Assembly (NCBI RefSeq): GCF_042683565.1
Contig: NZ_JBHUJW010000041.1
Span: 62,001 to 126,000 of the forward strand
Source of the DNA: Brevibacillus sp042683565
Lineage (GTDB): Bacteria; Bacillota; Bacilli; Brevibacillales; Brevibacillaceae
Length of the DNA: 64,000 bases
Direction of reading: 5' to 3'
Position numbers and translations under genes: made by a program. The notes below the pieces were generated by a model. The model worked only from the letters and a program-made list of their open reading frames with translations, had not been told where the DNA came from and made no database searches. Below, one piece after another: positions 16,402 through 25,453 of the stretch. The number at the start of each line of letters is the position of its first letter. Position 1 is the first letter of the stretch.

Positions 16402-17898
16402 ATGGCTAACGGAAACCACCCGGTGAAACAGGACGTGCGCAGAGGGACGATTCTCGGCGTCATCATTGCAGGGGCCTTCGCAGCATTGCTGAACCAGACG
16501 CTGCTGAATGTCGCGCTGCCCAGATTGATGGACCAATTTCACATCCATACATCAACTGCCCAATGGCTCATTACCATCTACATGCTGGTCAACGGCGTGC
16601 TCATCCCGACCACTGCTTTTATGATGGAAAAGTTTACGACGCGGCAGTTGTTTATCGCTTCGATGACGCTGTTCTCGCTCGGCACGCTCACCTGCGGGCT
16701 CGCACCTGTCTTTTCCGTAATGCTGATCGGACGGGTCATTCAGGCGGCAGGGGCAGGGATCGTCATGCCGCTGATGACCAACGTTATTTTCAACCTGTTT
16801 CCGATGGAAAAGCGGGGATCGGCGATGGGGGTGGTCGGGATAGCCATGGTGTTTGCTCCGGCGATCGGTCCGACCTTGTCCGGCTGGGTCATCGAGCATT
16901 ATTCATGGCGGGTGCTGTTTTTCATCGTGCTGCCGATTGCGCTCATCGTCCTCATCATTTCCTCCTTTGTCTTGAAGAACGTGACGGAAACCGGGAATCC
17001 GCGCCTGGATGTGTGGGGCGTCGTATTTTCCACAGTCGGCTTCGGCGGCTTGCTCTATGGCTTCAGTACGGCAGGGTCCAAAGGGTGGGAGAGCGGCGAA
17101 GTCATCATGACGCTGCTGATCGGCTGTATCAGCCTGGCTGTGTTCGTCTGGCGGCAGTTGACTATCGATCATGCGATGCTCGAGTTCCGCATCTTCCGGA
17201 CGCCGACGTACACCTTGGCGATCCTGATCAGCCTGATGGTCAACATGACGCTTTTTTCGGGGATGATCCTGCTGCCGATCTACGTGCAAAACATTCTGCA
17301 CTTTACGCCGGTGCAATCGGGGCTATTGATGCTGCCAGGCAGTATCCTCATGGGGATCATGTCGCCGATTACAGGGCGGCTGTTCGACAAGTTCGGCGGT
17401 CGGGGACTGGCCATCACCGGGCTGATTATTACCATCATCACGACGTTCGGCTTTACCAAACTGAGCCTGCAAACCAGCTACGGCTATCTGATTTCGCTCT
17501 ACACCGTCCGCATGTTCGGACTGTCGATGCTCATGATGCCGGTGATGACATCGGGACTGAACTCCTTGCCGCTGCGCCTGAACCCGCACGGGACGGCGAT
17601 GTCCAACACGATCAACGCCATTGGCGGCGCGCTCGGAACTTCCCTGTTCGTGACCATCATGACGACGAAAAGCGCGGCACATACGTCCACTATCATTCGG
17701 GAGAACCAGATCAATCCGGCCGACCAGGAGCAGGTAGGGATGGCATCCTTGCAGGGGATGGTGATGGGGACGAACGATGCCTTCATGATCGCGACCGTAT
17801 TTGCGATCATCGCGCTGGTGCTCGCCTTTTTCCTGCGCAATCCCCGTCAGCGGGAGAACAAGGTGCAGGCGAAAAAAGGAGCGGTGCAACCTTCGTAG
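16402..17898 (+). CDS. MFS drug efflux transporter, DHA2 (14-TM) family
   Basis: 498 residues, the usual size for EmrB/QacA/LmrB-type proton antiporters. The first membrane segment carries ALLNQTLLNVALPRLMDQF, the DHA2 signature. Motif C is recognisable in VVGIAMVFAPAIGPTLSGWVI. About 14 hydrophobic segments can be counted, with a basic C-terminus (RNPRQRENKVQAKKG). The start follows AAGGAG. It should export drugs or amphiphilic metabolites across the cytoplasmic membrane. No regulator gene is adjacent. It ends before hairpin repeat copy 2. Confidence 0.88.
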   Translation: MANGNHPVKQDVRRGTILGVIIAGAFAALLNQTLLNVALPRLMDQFHIHTSTAQWLITIYMLVNGVLIPTTAFMMEKFTTRQLFIASMTLFSLGTLTCGLAPVFSVMLIGRVIQAAGAGIVMPLMTNVIFNLFPMEKRGSAMGVVGIAMVFAPAIGPTLSGWVIEHYSWRVLFFIVLPIALIVLIISSFVLKNVTETGNPRLDVWGVVFSTVGFGGLLYGFSTAGSKGWESGEVIMTLLIGCISLAVFVWRQLTIDHAMLEFRIFRTPTYTLAILISLMVNMTLFSGMILLPIYVQNILHFTPVQSGLLMLPGSILMGIMSPITGRLFDKFGGRGLAITGLIITIITTFGFTKLSLQTSYGYLISLYTVRMFGLSMLMMPVMTSGLNSLPLRLNPHGTAMSNTINAIGGALGTSLFVTIMTTKSAAHTSTIIRENQINPADQEQVGMASLQGMVMGTNDAFMIATVFAIIALVLAFFLRNPRQRENKVQAKKGAVQPS

Positions 17899-17954
17899 CC
17901 GTCCCGCAAACGGCCCAATACGGTCCAGACATGCGTTGCCAGCCTAAATAAAGA

Positions 17955-18001
17955 GGGGGCTGTCTCAAAAGTCGATTTTTCGACTTGGAGACGCCCCTTT
18001 T
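17955..18001. repeat. convergent-gene hairpin repeat, copy 2
   Basis: This is the same element as at 7201-7248 in reverse orientation: GGGGGCTGTCTC, AAGTCGA, TCGACTT, GGAGACGCCCC, then TTTT. The GAACGGCA-like flank is on the right (to about 18010). It lies between the convergent MFS and YfkK-like genes. Confidence 0.8.
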
Positions 18002-18090
18002 GCCGTTCAAGGTGCTGTTCGCATTTTTGCCCTTTTTGGACAGCCCTGCTTTCGTTTTCCGTTACCTACGTGCAGCGAGAGGACCACGGG

Positions 18091-18321
18091 CTATTTTTTC
18101 TTGCGCATAGCTCCGAGTTCCTCGACGATGGCCGTCATTTCATTGATGCCGAATGCCGTTTTCTTCTGGACCATGTTGTACAGGTAGAGCAAGTCGTCGT
18201 AATGCGTAAGGTCAAAGTCTTCCGGGCGCATGACCGCGGTGTTGGCCATATTCAGCCTGGCCTTGATGCCCTCGATCAGGACAGCCAGATTTTCTGCAGT
18301 CGGTTGGTTCAGATCAGCCAT
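18091..18321 (-). CDS. YfkK-like protein, UPF0435/DUF1128 family
   Basis: 76 residues, matching the size of Bacillus YfkK. Conserved features seen are the ENLAVLIEGIKARLNM segment near the start, a YDDLLYLYNMV helix and the closing EMTAIVEELGAMRKKK. It is soluble and all-helical; the function is not established. The start follows GAGGGGAG. It lies 25 bases downstream of the U32 gene and is probably cotranscribed with it. Confidence 0.82.
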   Translation of the reverse strand: MADLNQPTAENLAVLIEGIKARLNMANTAVMRPEDFDLTHYDDLLYLYNMVQKKTAFGINEMTAIVEELGAMRKKK

Positions 18322-18346
18322 TGGATCGTTCTCCCCTCGTCGGTTG

Positions 18347-20839
18347 TTATTTGGTCAGCTGGCCGCGTGTGACGCCCAGCTGGTTGGTCGCCTTCAGGGT
18401 GCGCCAGACGTGTGTGCCGCTGACTTCTCCGCGCAGCGCCTGGCGATACAGGCTGATGACTTCCTTTACCCGCTGCGGATCTTCTTCGAGGAATTCGATG
18501 CGGTAGCTGCCTACATGCAGCGAGCGGAATTCCTGCAAATACTCGGCTCCGGACTGGTCGATGGCGTTGTACACCGTATTGCGGCAGCCAGTATCGACGC
18601 GGACCGGATGGGAGAAGCCGACGCGGTCCTTCAGGGAGACGCGCGACGTTTCACACGGCGTCCCGCAGTTCGTATGGTCCGTGCCTTCGCTCAGGAACGT
18701 GCAGTAGACGCAGTGCTCGGTATGGAACATCGGCATGTGCTGATGGATGACCAGCTCCATGCTGGCGGCGTTGGAGTGGCTGAGCAAGTCGATCATCTGC
18801 TGGATGTTCAGGTCGTAGGACGGCGTCACGCGGGACAGTCCGGCTTCCAGGAACAAATCCACGGTCTTGTGGTTCGCCACGTTGAGCGAAAAGTCGCCGA
18901 TCAACGGAATGTTGATTTCATCGCGGCGCGACAGGTAATAGTAGAGAGCGCCGGTATTGCGGACGAGGATCGCATCCGGGTTGCTTTTGGCGATCAGCGC
19001 CAGCACGCCGTTCTCGTCAGGCATGTGGATGCGCATGGTCGCGATCCCGATCTTTTTGCCGTATTTGTGCGCCAGCTTCACGCCTTCCGGATACTGCTTC
19101 ACAAATTCAAAGTCGGCGTACAGGAAATCTGCATCGGTCTGCGCGGCTGCCTCCAGTTGCTCCAGGGAGCGGCAAAGGACTGTCAGCAGCGGCTTTTCCA
19201 CCTGCTCGCGGACAGGCACATCCGCGTATACGTTGACGTCCCGGTGGCGGTATACAGGCGGCTTGGAGCGCAGGAACACGAGCTGTTCCACTGCATCGCG
19301 GCGGATTCTGTTCAGTTCGCTGACAGGTACGATCAGGTCCCCGGCGAGATCGACGGTCAGGTCGGCGGCATCGAGGCGGAAAATGCTTCCGCCGAGCCTG
19401 CTCAGCTGATCGTGGAGCAGCTCGGGCGTGAGGGGACGCTTCAAGGCCGCTTCCAGATTCATTTCCGAAGAGATGGCGACGGCGTGGGAGGCCAGCTTGT
19501 CGACGAAGGTGACTTGCAGCTTCTCGCCCAGCTTGCCGCTCACATGCACGGAGAGCGGGAAGGTACGGTACGGTTTATCGGTCTCGAACGTTTTTCGCAG
19601 ACGTTTGTCCAGCTCGGGATCGCTGGTCTTCCAGACGCGGTCGCCAGCGTTCAGCCGCTTCAAGTTCACGTCGTTGCGGCCCATGACGATTTCATACAGC
19701 CCTTTGGACACTTCCCCTTCGACCTTCTTGCTGCGGGAGAGGATATCGTAGATGCGCCCGCCCTCTTCCTTTTGCGTCGGGTCGCCGGCGTCAAACACGA
19801 TTCCGTCTCCACGCTTGACCGGAGAACAAATCTCGACGAGCACGGCAGAAGGCAGCACTTTCTTGACGGTGCCGAGGAACACGCCACGGCTTTTCGGGAA
19901 GGAGCCGTCGACCAGCTTTTTGTTGTTCGTCCCTTCCAAAAAGCCGTGCGTGAAGCCGCGGGAGAAGCTCTGCTGCAGCTCGCGGATCTCATCTGCTGAC
20001 GGTTTGGCATCCACACCGTCGAAGTAGCGGTCGATCGCGGCGCGGTATTTGCTGACGACGTTGGCTACGTATTCGGGCGATTTGAGACGGCCTTCGATCT
20101 TAAAGGAAGTGACGCCTGCCTCGATCAGCTCCGGCACCAGGTCGATGGCCGCCAAATCTTTCGGAGAGAGCAGGTAGGCGATATTGCCCATTTCCTTTTG
20201 CACCCCGTCCACGATCAGGTCGTACGGCAAGCGGCAAGCCTGCGCACATTCGCCGCGGTTGGCGGAACGGCCGCCCCACATTTCCGAGGTCAGGCATTGG
20301 CCCGAGTAGGAGACGCACAGTGCGCCGTGGACGAATACTTCCATCGGGAGCTTCGCTTTTTCTCCGATCTTTCTGATTTCCTTGAGCGAGTTTTCCCGTC
20401 CCAGTACGACGCGCTCGAGGTCAAACGGCTTGGTGAACTCGACAGCTTCCGGTGACGTAATGGTCATCTGGGTGGAGCCGTGGATCGGGAAGTCAGGCGA
20501 AATTTCCCGGATCAGCTTCACGAGTCCAAGGTCCTGCACGATGACGGCATCGACTCCGGCGTGAATACAGGCGTCGATCAGCTCGCGCGCATCCTCCAGC
20601 TCGTTTTCAAACACGAGAATATTAAAGGTCAAAAACCCTTTGACTCCGTACATGTGCAAGTACTCCATGATCTCTGGCAATTCAGCCATATGGAAGTTCT
20701 CCGCACGGGCGCGCGCATTGAACTTTTCGACTCCGAAATAGATGGCATCGGCTCCGTTGGCAACGGCGGCTTTCAGACAGTCCCAGTTGCCTGCAGGAGC
20801 CAAGAGCTCAATATCTTCACGACAGATAGCATTTCGCAT
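18347..20839 (-). CDS. peptidase U32 family protein, long RlhA-like form
   Basis: 830 residues starting MRNAICREDIELLAPAGNWDCLKAAV. ATG 20839 is 12 bases from GGAGGT; a second ATG only two bases from that site is less likely. The N-terminal U32 domain includes LLAPAGNWDCLKAAVANGADAIYFG and the cysteine cluster region SGQCLTSEMWGGRSANRGECAQACR. A second half (from about 460) has more barrel-like segments and another cysteine set HCVYCTFLSEGTDHTNCGTPC. Members studied to date hydroxylate rRNA or tRNA pyrimidines using prephenate-derived chemistry and an Fe-S cluster (RlhA, TrhP); the length and second module resemble RlhA. The older peptidase label may be misleading. Confidence 0.82.
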   Translation of the reverse strand: MRNAICREDIELLAPAGNWDCLKAAVANGADAIYFGVEKFNARARAENFHMAELPEIMEYLHMYGVKGFLTFNILVFENELEDARELIDACIHAGVDAVIVQDLGLVKLIREISPDFPIHGSTQMTITSPEAVEFTKPFDLERVVLGRENSLKEIRKIGEKAKLPMEVFVHGALCVSYSGQCLTSEMWGGRSANRGECAQACRLPYDLIVDGVQKEMGNIAYLLSPKDLAAIDLVPELIEAGVTSFKIEGRLKSPEYVANVVSKYRAAIDRYFDGVDAKPSADEIRELQQSFSRGFTHGFLEGTNNKKLVDGSFPKSRGVFLGTVKKVLPSAVLVEICSPVKRGDGIVFDAGDPTQKEEGGRIYDILSRSKKVEGEVSKGLYEIVMGRNDVNLKRLNAGDRVWKTSDPELDKRLRKTFETDKPYRTFPLSVHVSGKLGEKLQVTFVDKLASHAVAISSEMNLEAALKRPLTPELLHDQLSRLGGSIFRLDAADLTVDLAGDLIVPVSELNRIRRDAVEQLVFLRSKPPVYRHRDVNVYADVPVREQVEKPLLTVLCRSLEQLEAAAQTDADFLYADFEFVKQYPEGVKLAHKYGKKIGIATMRIHMPDENGVLALIAKSNPDAILVRNTGALYYYLSRRDEINIPLIGDFSLNVANHKTVDLFLEAGLSRVTPSYDLNIQQMIDLLSHSNAASMELVIHQHMPMFHTEHCVYCTFLSEGTDHTNCGTPCETSRVSLKDRVGFSHPVRVDTGCRNTVYNAIDQSGAEYLQEFRSLHVGSYRIEFLEEDPQRVKEVISLYRQALRGEVSGTHVWRTLKATNQLGVTRGQLTK

Positions 20840-20931
20840 GTGTATGTCATTACCTCCAAGGTCTTCAAACAAGCTACCTACATCATAGGGAAATACAGAG
20901 GTCACCGCAAGGCAAACCTCGGCTTTGCCAG

Positions 20932-20960
20932 TATATAGGCACCGGCAAGCTCTGCGTCAA
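20932..20960 (-). promoter_or_regulatory. sigma-A promoter for the U32 gene
   Basis: On the minus strand TTGACG (20960-20955) and TATATA (20937-20932) are 17 bases apart, 93 bases before the start codon. The rest of the gap to 21119 shows no gene. Confidence 0.65.
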
Positions 20961-21119
20961 TCAGGATATGGGAAGCGATGAACGGCGGGGGGCGATTGGA
21001 CAGTTGCCGCAAGTGACGGAGCTGGTCTGGACGGGAGGGAATGGAAATTGCGGGGCGGTATCGTGTTGGTGTGGCTGGAGGCGTGGACCGCGTTCGCGAT
21101 TGTATGCAGCATGCGTGAA

Positions 21120-21158
21120 GAAAGGCTGGCCGCTAGGATGATTCCACGACCAGCCCTT
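21120..21158 (-). terminator. terminator overlapping the end of the TetR gene
   Basis: On the minus strand AAGGGCTGG pairs with CCAGCCTTT around the stop codon, followed by CTTC. Confidence 0.55.
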
Positions 21159-21732
21159 CAAATACGATGGAGACCTTCTCTTCCATGATTTCTTCCAGTG
21201 CCCAGGCTCCTTCGCTGCGCACCCAGTCATACAGCGCATTGTAATAAATGTTTTCGAGCATGTTGGCAGCGACCAGCGGGTTGAATTTGCTCTTGAGCTG
21301 CTTTTTTTCCTGCGCTTCTTCGATCAGGTCGGCAAACAGCTGTCGCAGCTCGAAGTAGACGTTTTTTTCATTTTCCAGCACGCTGCGATGCTTCATCGAG
21401 GATTCCACCACGACTTTTATGAAATCGAAGTTCGTGATTGTCACTTCGTTCATGATTTTGTAAATCCGCAGAACTTTCGCCTTGCAGTCGTCGCCGTAAT
21501 CCCACTCTTCGCGGCGTTCCTCTATTTCGTGCAGACGTTCATAGCCCCAGTTGGCGAGGATGGCTTCTTTGGACGTGAAATGCAAAAAAATCGTTCCGCG
21601 GGCAACGTCCGCTTCTTCGGAGATCATGTCGATGGTGGTGCCCTCAAAACCGTGCTGCTTGAACAGCTTGATGGCAGCGTTAAAGATTTTTTCCCGAGTT
21701 TCCCGTTTTTTTCTTTCTCGTCGAGTCGTCAA
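21133..21732 (-). CDS. TetR/AcrR family transcription regulator
   Basis: 199 residues if translation starts at TTG 21732, 11 bases after GAGGAGG; the GTG at 21744 lies within that ribosome site. The N-terminal helix-turn-helix is clear: RETREKIFNAAIKLFKQHGFEGTTIDMISEEADVARGTIFLHFTSKEAIL. The C-terminal half is the usual helical ligand-binding domain. An extended -10 (TGCTATAAT on the minus strand, 21765-21770) lies upstream. It is divergent from the acetyltransferase gene at 21931, with a perfect-armed palindrome between them. Its ligand is unknown. Confidence 0.87.
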   Translation of the reverse strand: MTTRRERKKRETREKIFNAAIKLFKQHGFEGTTIDMISEEADVARGTIFLHFTSKEAILANWGYERLHEIEERREEWDYGDDCKAKVLRIYKIMNEVTITNFDFIKVVVESSMKHRSVLENEKNVYFELRQLFADLIEEAQEKKQLKSKFNPLVAANMLENIYYNALYDWVRSEGAWALEEIMEEKVSIVFEGLVVESS

Positions 21733-21854
21733 TAAAGAAGACACCTCCTCGTGTAATAAGGTTGATTATAGCACAATCGATACAGGCAAAAGAATTTATC
21801 CGCGAATTCATGGGGGCAACGTGAGAAAAAGGGATAGACTTCTGCCAAAGTCGA

Positions 21855-21891
21855 TTGTATATTTATATACAATAATGAATATTTATTATAC
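21855..21891. promoter_or_regulatory. palindrome and candidate ARG box before the acetyltransferase
   Basis: TTGTATATTTATATACAA (21855-21872) has 7-base perfect arms. Directly after it, AATGAATATTTATTAT (21874-21889) fits the ArgR operator pattern TGAAT-WWWW-ATT. One or both may be the ArgR site of the downstream gene; the palindrome could instead be the TetR operator. Confidence 0.45.
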
Positions 21892-21930
21892 CGTACCAAG
21901 CCGGAAGAGCATGGGGTGGAGGAGTGTAAA

Positions 21931-22404
21931 ATGAGTGTAGCAAAAGCGCTGACTGTACGTCAGGCAACTACGAAAGACGTCGATGCCATGTTGGAAATCG
22001 TTAATGAATATGCACAACAAGGTTTGATGCTGCCGCGAACGAAACTTTCTTTTCTGGAGCATCTGCAATCGTTTGTCGTCGCGCATGACGGGGATAACGT
22101 TGTCGGGGTGGCAGGTCTGCACATTTTGTGGGAAGACCTTGCGGAAATTCGCTCCCTGGCCATCTCCGAAAAGGCAAAAGGAATGGGAGTCGGCAAGCAC
22201 CTCGTCCTCCATCTCGTCGAAGAATGCCGCAACCTGGGGATCAAGCGGGTTCTGGCGTTGACCTACCAGAAAGAGTTCTTTGAAAAATGCGGATTTTGGG
22301 TTGTGGCGAAGGAAACGTTGCCGCAAAAGACCTGGAAGGATTGCATCAACTGTTCCAAGTTGCCGATGTGCGACGAAATCGCGATGATTTTTGAGACAAA
22401 ATAA
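21931..22404 (+). CDS. ArgA-like short N-acetylglutamate synthase (GNAT)
   Basis: 157 residues starting MSVAKALTVRQATTKDVDAM at ATG 21931, after GGAGG. It has a GNAT fold with the acetyl-CoA loop EIRSLAISEKAKGMGVGKHLV. The short-type NAGS pattern is present: WEDLAEIRSLAI, ALTYQKEFFEKCGF, then WKDCINCSKLPMCDE, whose cysteines resemble the KFPxCDE tail of that family. It would make N-acetylglutamate, the first step to arginine. The candidate ARG box upstream agrees with this. No other arginine gene is nearby. A general GNAT of unknown substrate is the alternative. Confidence 0.75.
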   Translation: MSVAKALTVRQATTKDVDAMLEIVNEYAQQGLMLPRTKLSFLEHLQSFVVAHDGDNVVGVAGLHILWEDLAEIRSLAISEKAKGMGVGKHLVLHLVEECRNLGIKRVLALTYQKEFFEKCGFWVVAKETLPQKTWKDCINCSKLPMCDEIAMIFETK

Positions 22405-22512
22405 TACTTTGGTATAGCCTTCCTATTTTCTTTTCTGGTACTATATTCTTAACTATAATAAATAGAATGGACGTATTACCAGAGACAGAGATTGTTATTG
22501 GGGGGCTTACAC

Positions 22513-24591
22513 ATGAAGCTTGGGGCACGCATACTGATTTTGCTGTTGTTGGCCGGGATCGTGCCGTTGACCTCAGCTGGCGTTTTTGCATATACGGAGT
22601 CCAAACAGGAGTTGCTCGGCAGCAGCAAGGCGACTTTGGAGGCATTGCGCAACAGCCGCAAGGAGCAGGTGGAAAATTACTTTCGCGAGCGTTCCCGCAA
22701 CCTGGACACACTTGCTGCGTCAAGTACGGTTATCTCGGCTTTGTCCGAATTTCGCCAGGTGTGGGAGCAGGGGCCGGATTCTTCGGCTTATCAGGAGATT
22801 GAATTTTCACGCACCAAGGAACTGATGATGGAGGTGGCGCGCTACGGCTTTTCCAACTCCTACCTGATCAATGACAAGGGCGAAATCATCTATGAGACGA
22901 AGAAGCAGGAAGACCTTGGCACGAACCTGCTGGACGGCAAGTATGCGAATTCCGCGTTGGGGCAAACCGTGCAAAAGGCATTCAAAGGCCAGAGCACGGA
23001 GATGTCTGATTTAAGTCCGTATGAACCGTCCGGGAACGTGCCTCACGTGTTCATTTCCACACCGATCTTCGAGAACGGCTATATCATCGGTCAGCTGGCG
23101 GTAGAGGTGTCGATGGATTACATCTCCCGGCAGCTGAACCAGCGGGAAGGGTTGGGTCAGACCGGAAAGATCTACCTGGTAGGAACCGACAAACTGATGC
23201 GCTCCCAGGTGGGTGAAGAGCAGGAGACGCTGCTCTCTCAAAAAGTGGACACGCCGATCGTGGATCAGGTGCTGCAGACCCAGCAGTTCAAAGGGACGGA
23301 AGAGGGCGTGGACTATCGCGGAGAGCGCGTCCTCGTCGCATACGATCAGGTCAAGGTTGGAAAAATGACCTGGGCGATTCTCGCCGAAATGGACATGACG
23401 GAGATCCTCAGAGGACCTGACCGGATCATGAAGGCGATCGTCATCTTCAACGGAGTGGTGCTCGTCGTCATCGTCGGAATTTCCTTGTATACGGCCAACT
23501 GGCTGCGCCGTTCGTTCCGAGGCATGCTGCAAGTGGCGGGACGCATCGGCGAAGGAGATTTTTCTACCCCGGTTCCGGCGTGGCTGCTGAGGCGGCGGGA
23601 TGAGCTGGGAGAGCTGGCGCGGTCGCTTTTGTCCATGCGCGATCAGCTTCTGGGGATCTTGTTGCAGGTGCGGGAAGCGTCGTCTTCCGTCCTGGAGTCG
23701 GTACGCGAGATTCACGGCAACTCGAGCGAGATAGCGTCCTCGAGCCAGCAAATCGTCCAGGTCGTCGATCAGGTGGCGGCCACGGCAGACAGTCAGATGG
23801 AGAAAATGGGACATACATTGCAGCTTGCCGTCGACCTGACGAACGATGTGGCAGGCGTAACGGAAAACGTGGAGCAAGTCTCCCTGTCCTCGCAGGAAAT
23901 GAAGCGGCATACGGAAGCTGGCAGAATGGCGGTGACGGCCGTTATCGACAGCATGGAGGAGATCAACAGGTCTGTCGCTTCTGCTACGGAAGTCATCTAT
24001 GAGCTGGAGAAAAAATCGCAGGACATCTCGCGCATCAGCGCTGTCATTTCGGAAATCGCCCGGCAGACAAACCTGCTCGCTCTCAACGCCGCGATCGAGG
24101 CTGCGCGTGCAGGCGAGCATGGCAAAGGCTTCGCGGTTGTCGCAGGCGAGGTCCGCAAGCTGTCTGAAGGCACCAATGAAGCAGCGCTGCAAATTGCCCG
24201 GATGATCGGAGACGTGCAGCAGGATACGGCGGCGGCTGTCGCCCGGATGGCTGCAGGCTCCGAGACGACCGCCAACGGACTTGCGACAGCCCGGCAGTCT
24301 GGTGAAATGTTCCGGCGGATCGAGCAGAACATTTTCCGCGTCACGCAGGAGATGGAGAGCGTCCGGCAGGCGTTCAACCGGATGGCGCCGGATGCCAGAC
24401 AGGTGGTAGCCGTCGCGGAGGAAGTCTCGTCCGCATCGGCGCAGGCTGCGGCAGGCGTTCAGAGCATCTCGGCGGCTGTCGAGGAACAGAGCGCAGCTAT
24501 GGAGCTGATCGTTCATTCCGCAAACCAGCTGGCCGTGTTGGCAGAGGAATTGCGCGGATCGCTGGCGCGTTTTATATTGACAGAAGAGTAA
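22513..24591 (+). CDS. transmembrane methyl-accepting chemotaxis protein
   Basis: 692 residues starting MKLGARILILLLLAGIVPL. ATG 22513 has GGGGGG upstream; a TTG seven codons earlier is an alternative. A first membrane segment (about 7-29) is followed by a Cache-type extracellular sensor (about 35-305; SNSYLINDKGEIIYETKKQEDLG, VFISTPIFENGYIIGQLAVEVSM), a second segment (about 310-332) and a HAMP domain. The signalling hairpin tip reads EIARQTNLLALNAAIEAARAGEHGKGFAVVAGEVRKLSE. It should sense a small extracellular solute and control CheA. No che genes are near, so it is an orphan receptor. Confidence 0.93.
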   Translation: MKLGARILILLLLAGIVPLTSAGVFAYTESKQELLGSSKATLEALRNSRKEQVENYFRERSRNLDTLAASSTVISALSEFRQVWEQGPDSSAYQEIEFSRTKELMMEVARYGFSNSYLINDKGEIIYETKKQEDLGTNLLDGKYANSALGQTVQKAFKGQSTEMSDLSPYEPSGNVPHVFISTPIFENGYIIGQLAVEVSMDYISRQLNQREGLGQTGKIYLVGTDKLMRSQVGEEQETLLSQKVDTPIVDQVLQTQQFKGTEEGVDYRGERVLVAYDQVKVGKMTWAILAEMDMTEILRGPDRIMKAIVIFNGVVLVVIVGISLYTANWLRRSFRGMLQVAGRIGEGDFSTPVPAWLLRRRDELGELARSLLSMRDQLLGILLQVREASSSVLESVREIHGNSSEIASSSQQIVQVVDQVAATADSQMEKMGHTLQLAVDLTNDVAGVTENVEQVSLSSQEMKRHTEAGRMAVTAVIDSMEEINRSVASATEVIYELEKKSQDISRISAVISEIARQTNLLALNAAIEAARAGEHGKGFAVVAGEVRKLSEGTNEAALQIARMIGDVQQDTAAAVARMAAGSETTANGLATARQSGEMFRRIEQNIFRVTQEMESVRQAFNRMAPDARQVVAVAEEVSSASAQAAAGVQSISAAVEEQSAAMELIVHSANQLAVLAEELRGSLARFILTEE

Positions 24592-24597
24592 CATGCA

Positions 24598-24646
24598 GGG
24601 ACGGGCAATGCTGGCGGAATGGCTGGCTAAAGCTCGTCTCTTTTTC
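24598..24646 (+). terminator. possible terminator after the chemoreceptor
   Basis: GGACGGGC can pair with GCTCGTCT over a long loop, followed by CTTTTTCC. Moderate quality. Confidence 0.35.
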
Positions 24647-24721
24647 CATTTTGGAAGGATAACTACTCTGGAATGTTGAATGATAAGTACGAAGGAGAGT
24701 TTCAGGCCGGAGGGACGTAGC

Positions 24722-25453
24722 GTGCACAAACTAGACTGGGAACTGTATTTGCTGCCGTTCGAGCAAGCTGTAGAAGAAATCAAAGTCAAAATTAAAAACA
24801 TCCGCAACGAGCTGCGCAAGCGCAAGGAGTACTCTCCCATTGAGTTTGCCTTGGGAAGGGTCAAGTCGATTCCGAGTATCTACAATAAGGCGAACCGTCT
24901 GCAATTCCCGATTGACGAGAACATCTGCTGGGAGATTCGGGACATTGCCGGCGTGCGGATTATTTGCCAGTTTATCGAAGACATTCCTGCCGTAGTGGAG
25001 ATGATTCGCAAGCGCGGCGATATGCGTGTCTATCTGGAAAAGGATTACGTGACGACGCCAAAGGAAAGCGGATACCGCGGTTACCATCTGGCGGTGGAGT
25101 ATCCGATTATGATGGCGAGCGGACAGGTGACGATTCCGGTCGAAATTCAAATCCGTACACTGGGGATGAATTTTTGGGCGACCATTGAGCATTCACTGAA
25201 TTACAAATACGAAGGGATCATCCCATCCAACATCCGTCAGCGGCTGTTTGAAGCAGCCAAGGCTTCTTACAAGCTGGACAGCGAAATGAACAACATCCGC
25301 GAAGAAATCAAGGAAGCGCAAGCGGAATTTACGAAAAAAGAAGTGCCGATGGATTCCTTGCTGTCGCTCGTGGAGCTGGACCTCGACGTCGATGCCGCGA
25401 TGGAAGACACGAGCGCGAAAGAAGGAGAAGAGGGCGACGATGACAACCATTAA
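24722..25453 (+). CDS. relQ: small alarmone synthetase RelQ (GTP pyrophosphokinase)
   Basis: 243 residues from GTG 24722, behind GGAGG; the frame extends 14 codons upstream but the start matches the YjbM/RelQ N-terminus (HKLDWELYLLPFEQAVEEI). Synthetase-only domain: YSPIEFALGRVKSIPSI, IRDIAGVRIICQFIED, KESGYRGYHLAVEYP and EIQIRTLGMNFWATIEHSL. It transfers pyrophosphate from ATP to GDP or GTP, making (p)ppGpp, with no hydrolase domain. It has about 30 more residues than Bacillus YjbM (211), an acidic tail ending EGEEGDDDNH. It overlaps pepV by 14 bases. Confidence 0.93.
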   Translation: MHKLDWELYLLPFEQAVEEIKVKIKNIRNELRKRKEYSPIEFALGRVKSIPSIYNKANRLQFPIDENICWEIRDIAGVRIICQFIEDIPAVVEMIRKRGDMRVYLEKDYVTTPKESGYRGYHLAVEYPIMMASGQVTIPVEIQIRTLGMNFWATIEHSLNYKYEGIIPSNIRQRLFEAAKASYKLDSEMNNIREEIKEAQAEFTKKEVPMDSLLSLVELDLDVDAAMEDTSAKEGEEGDDDNH

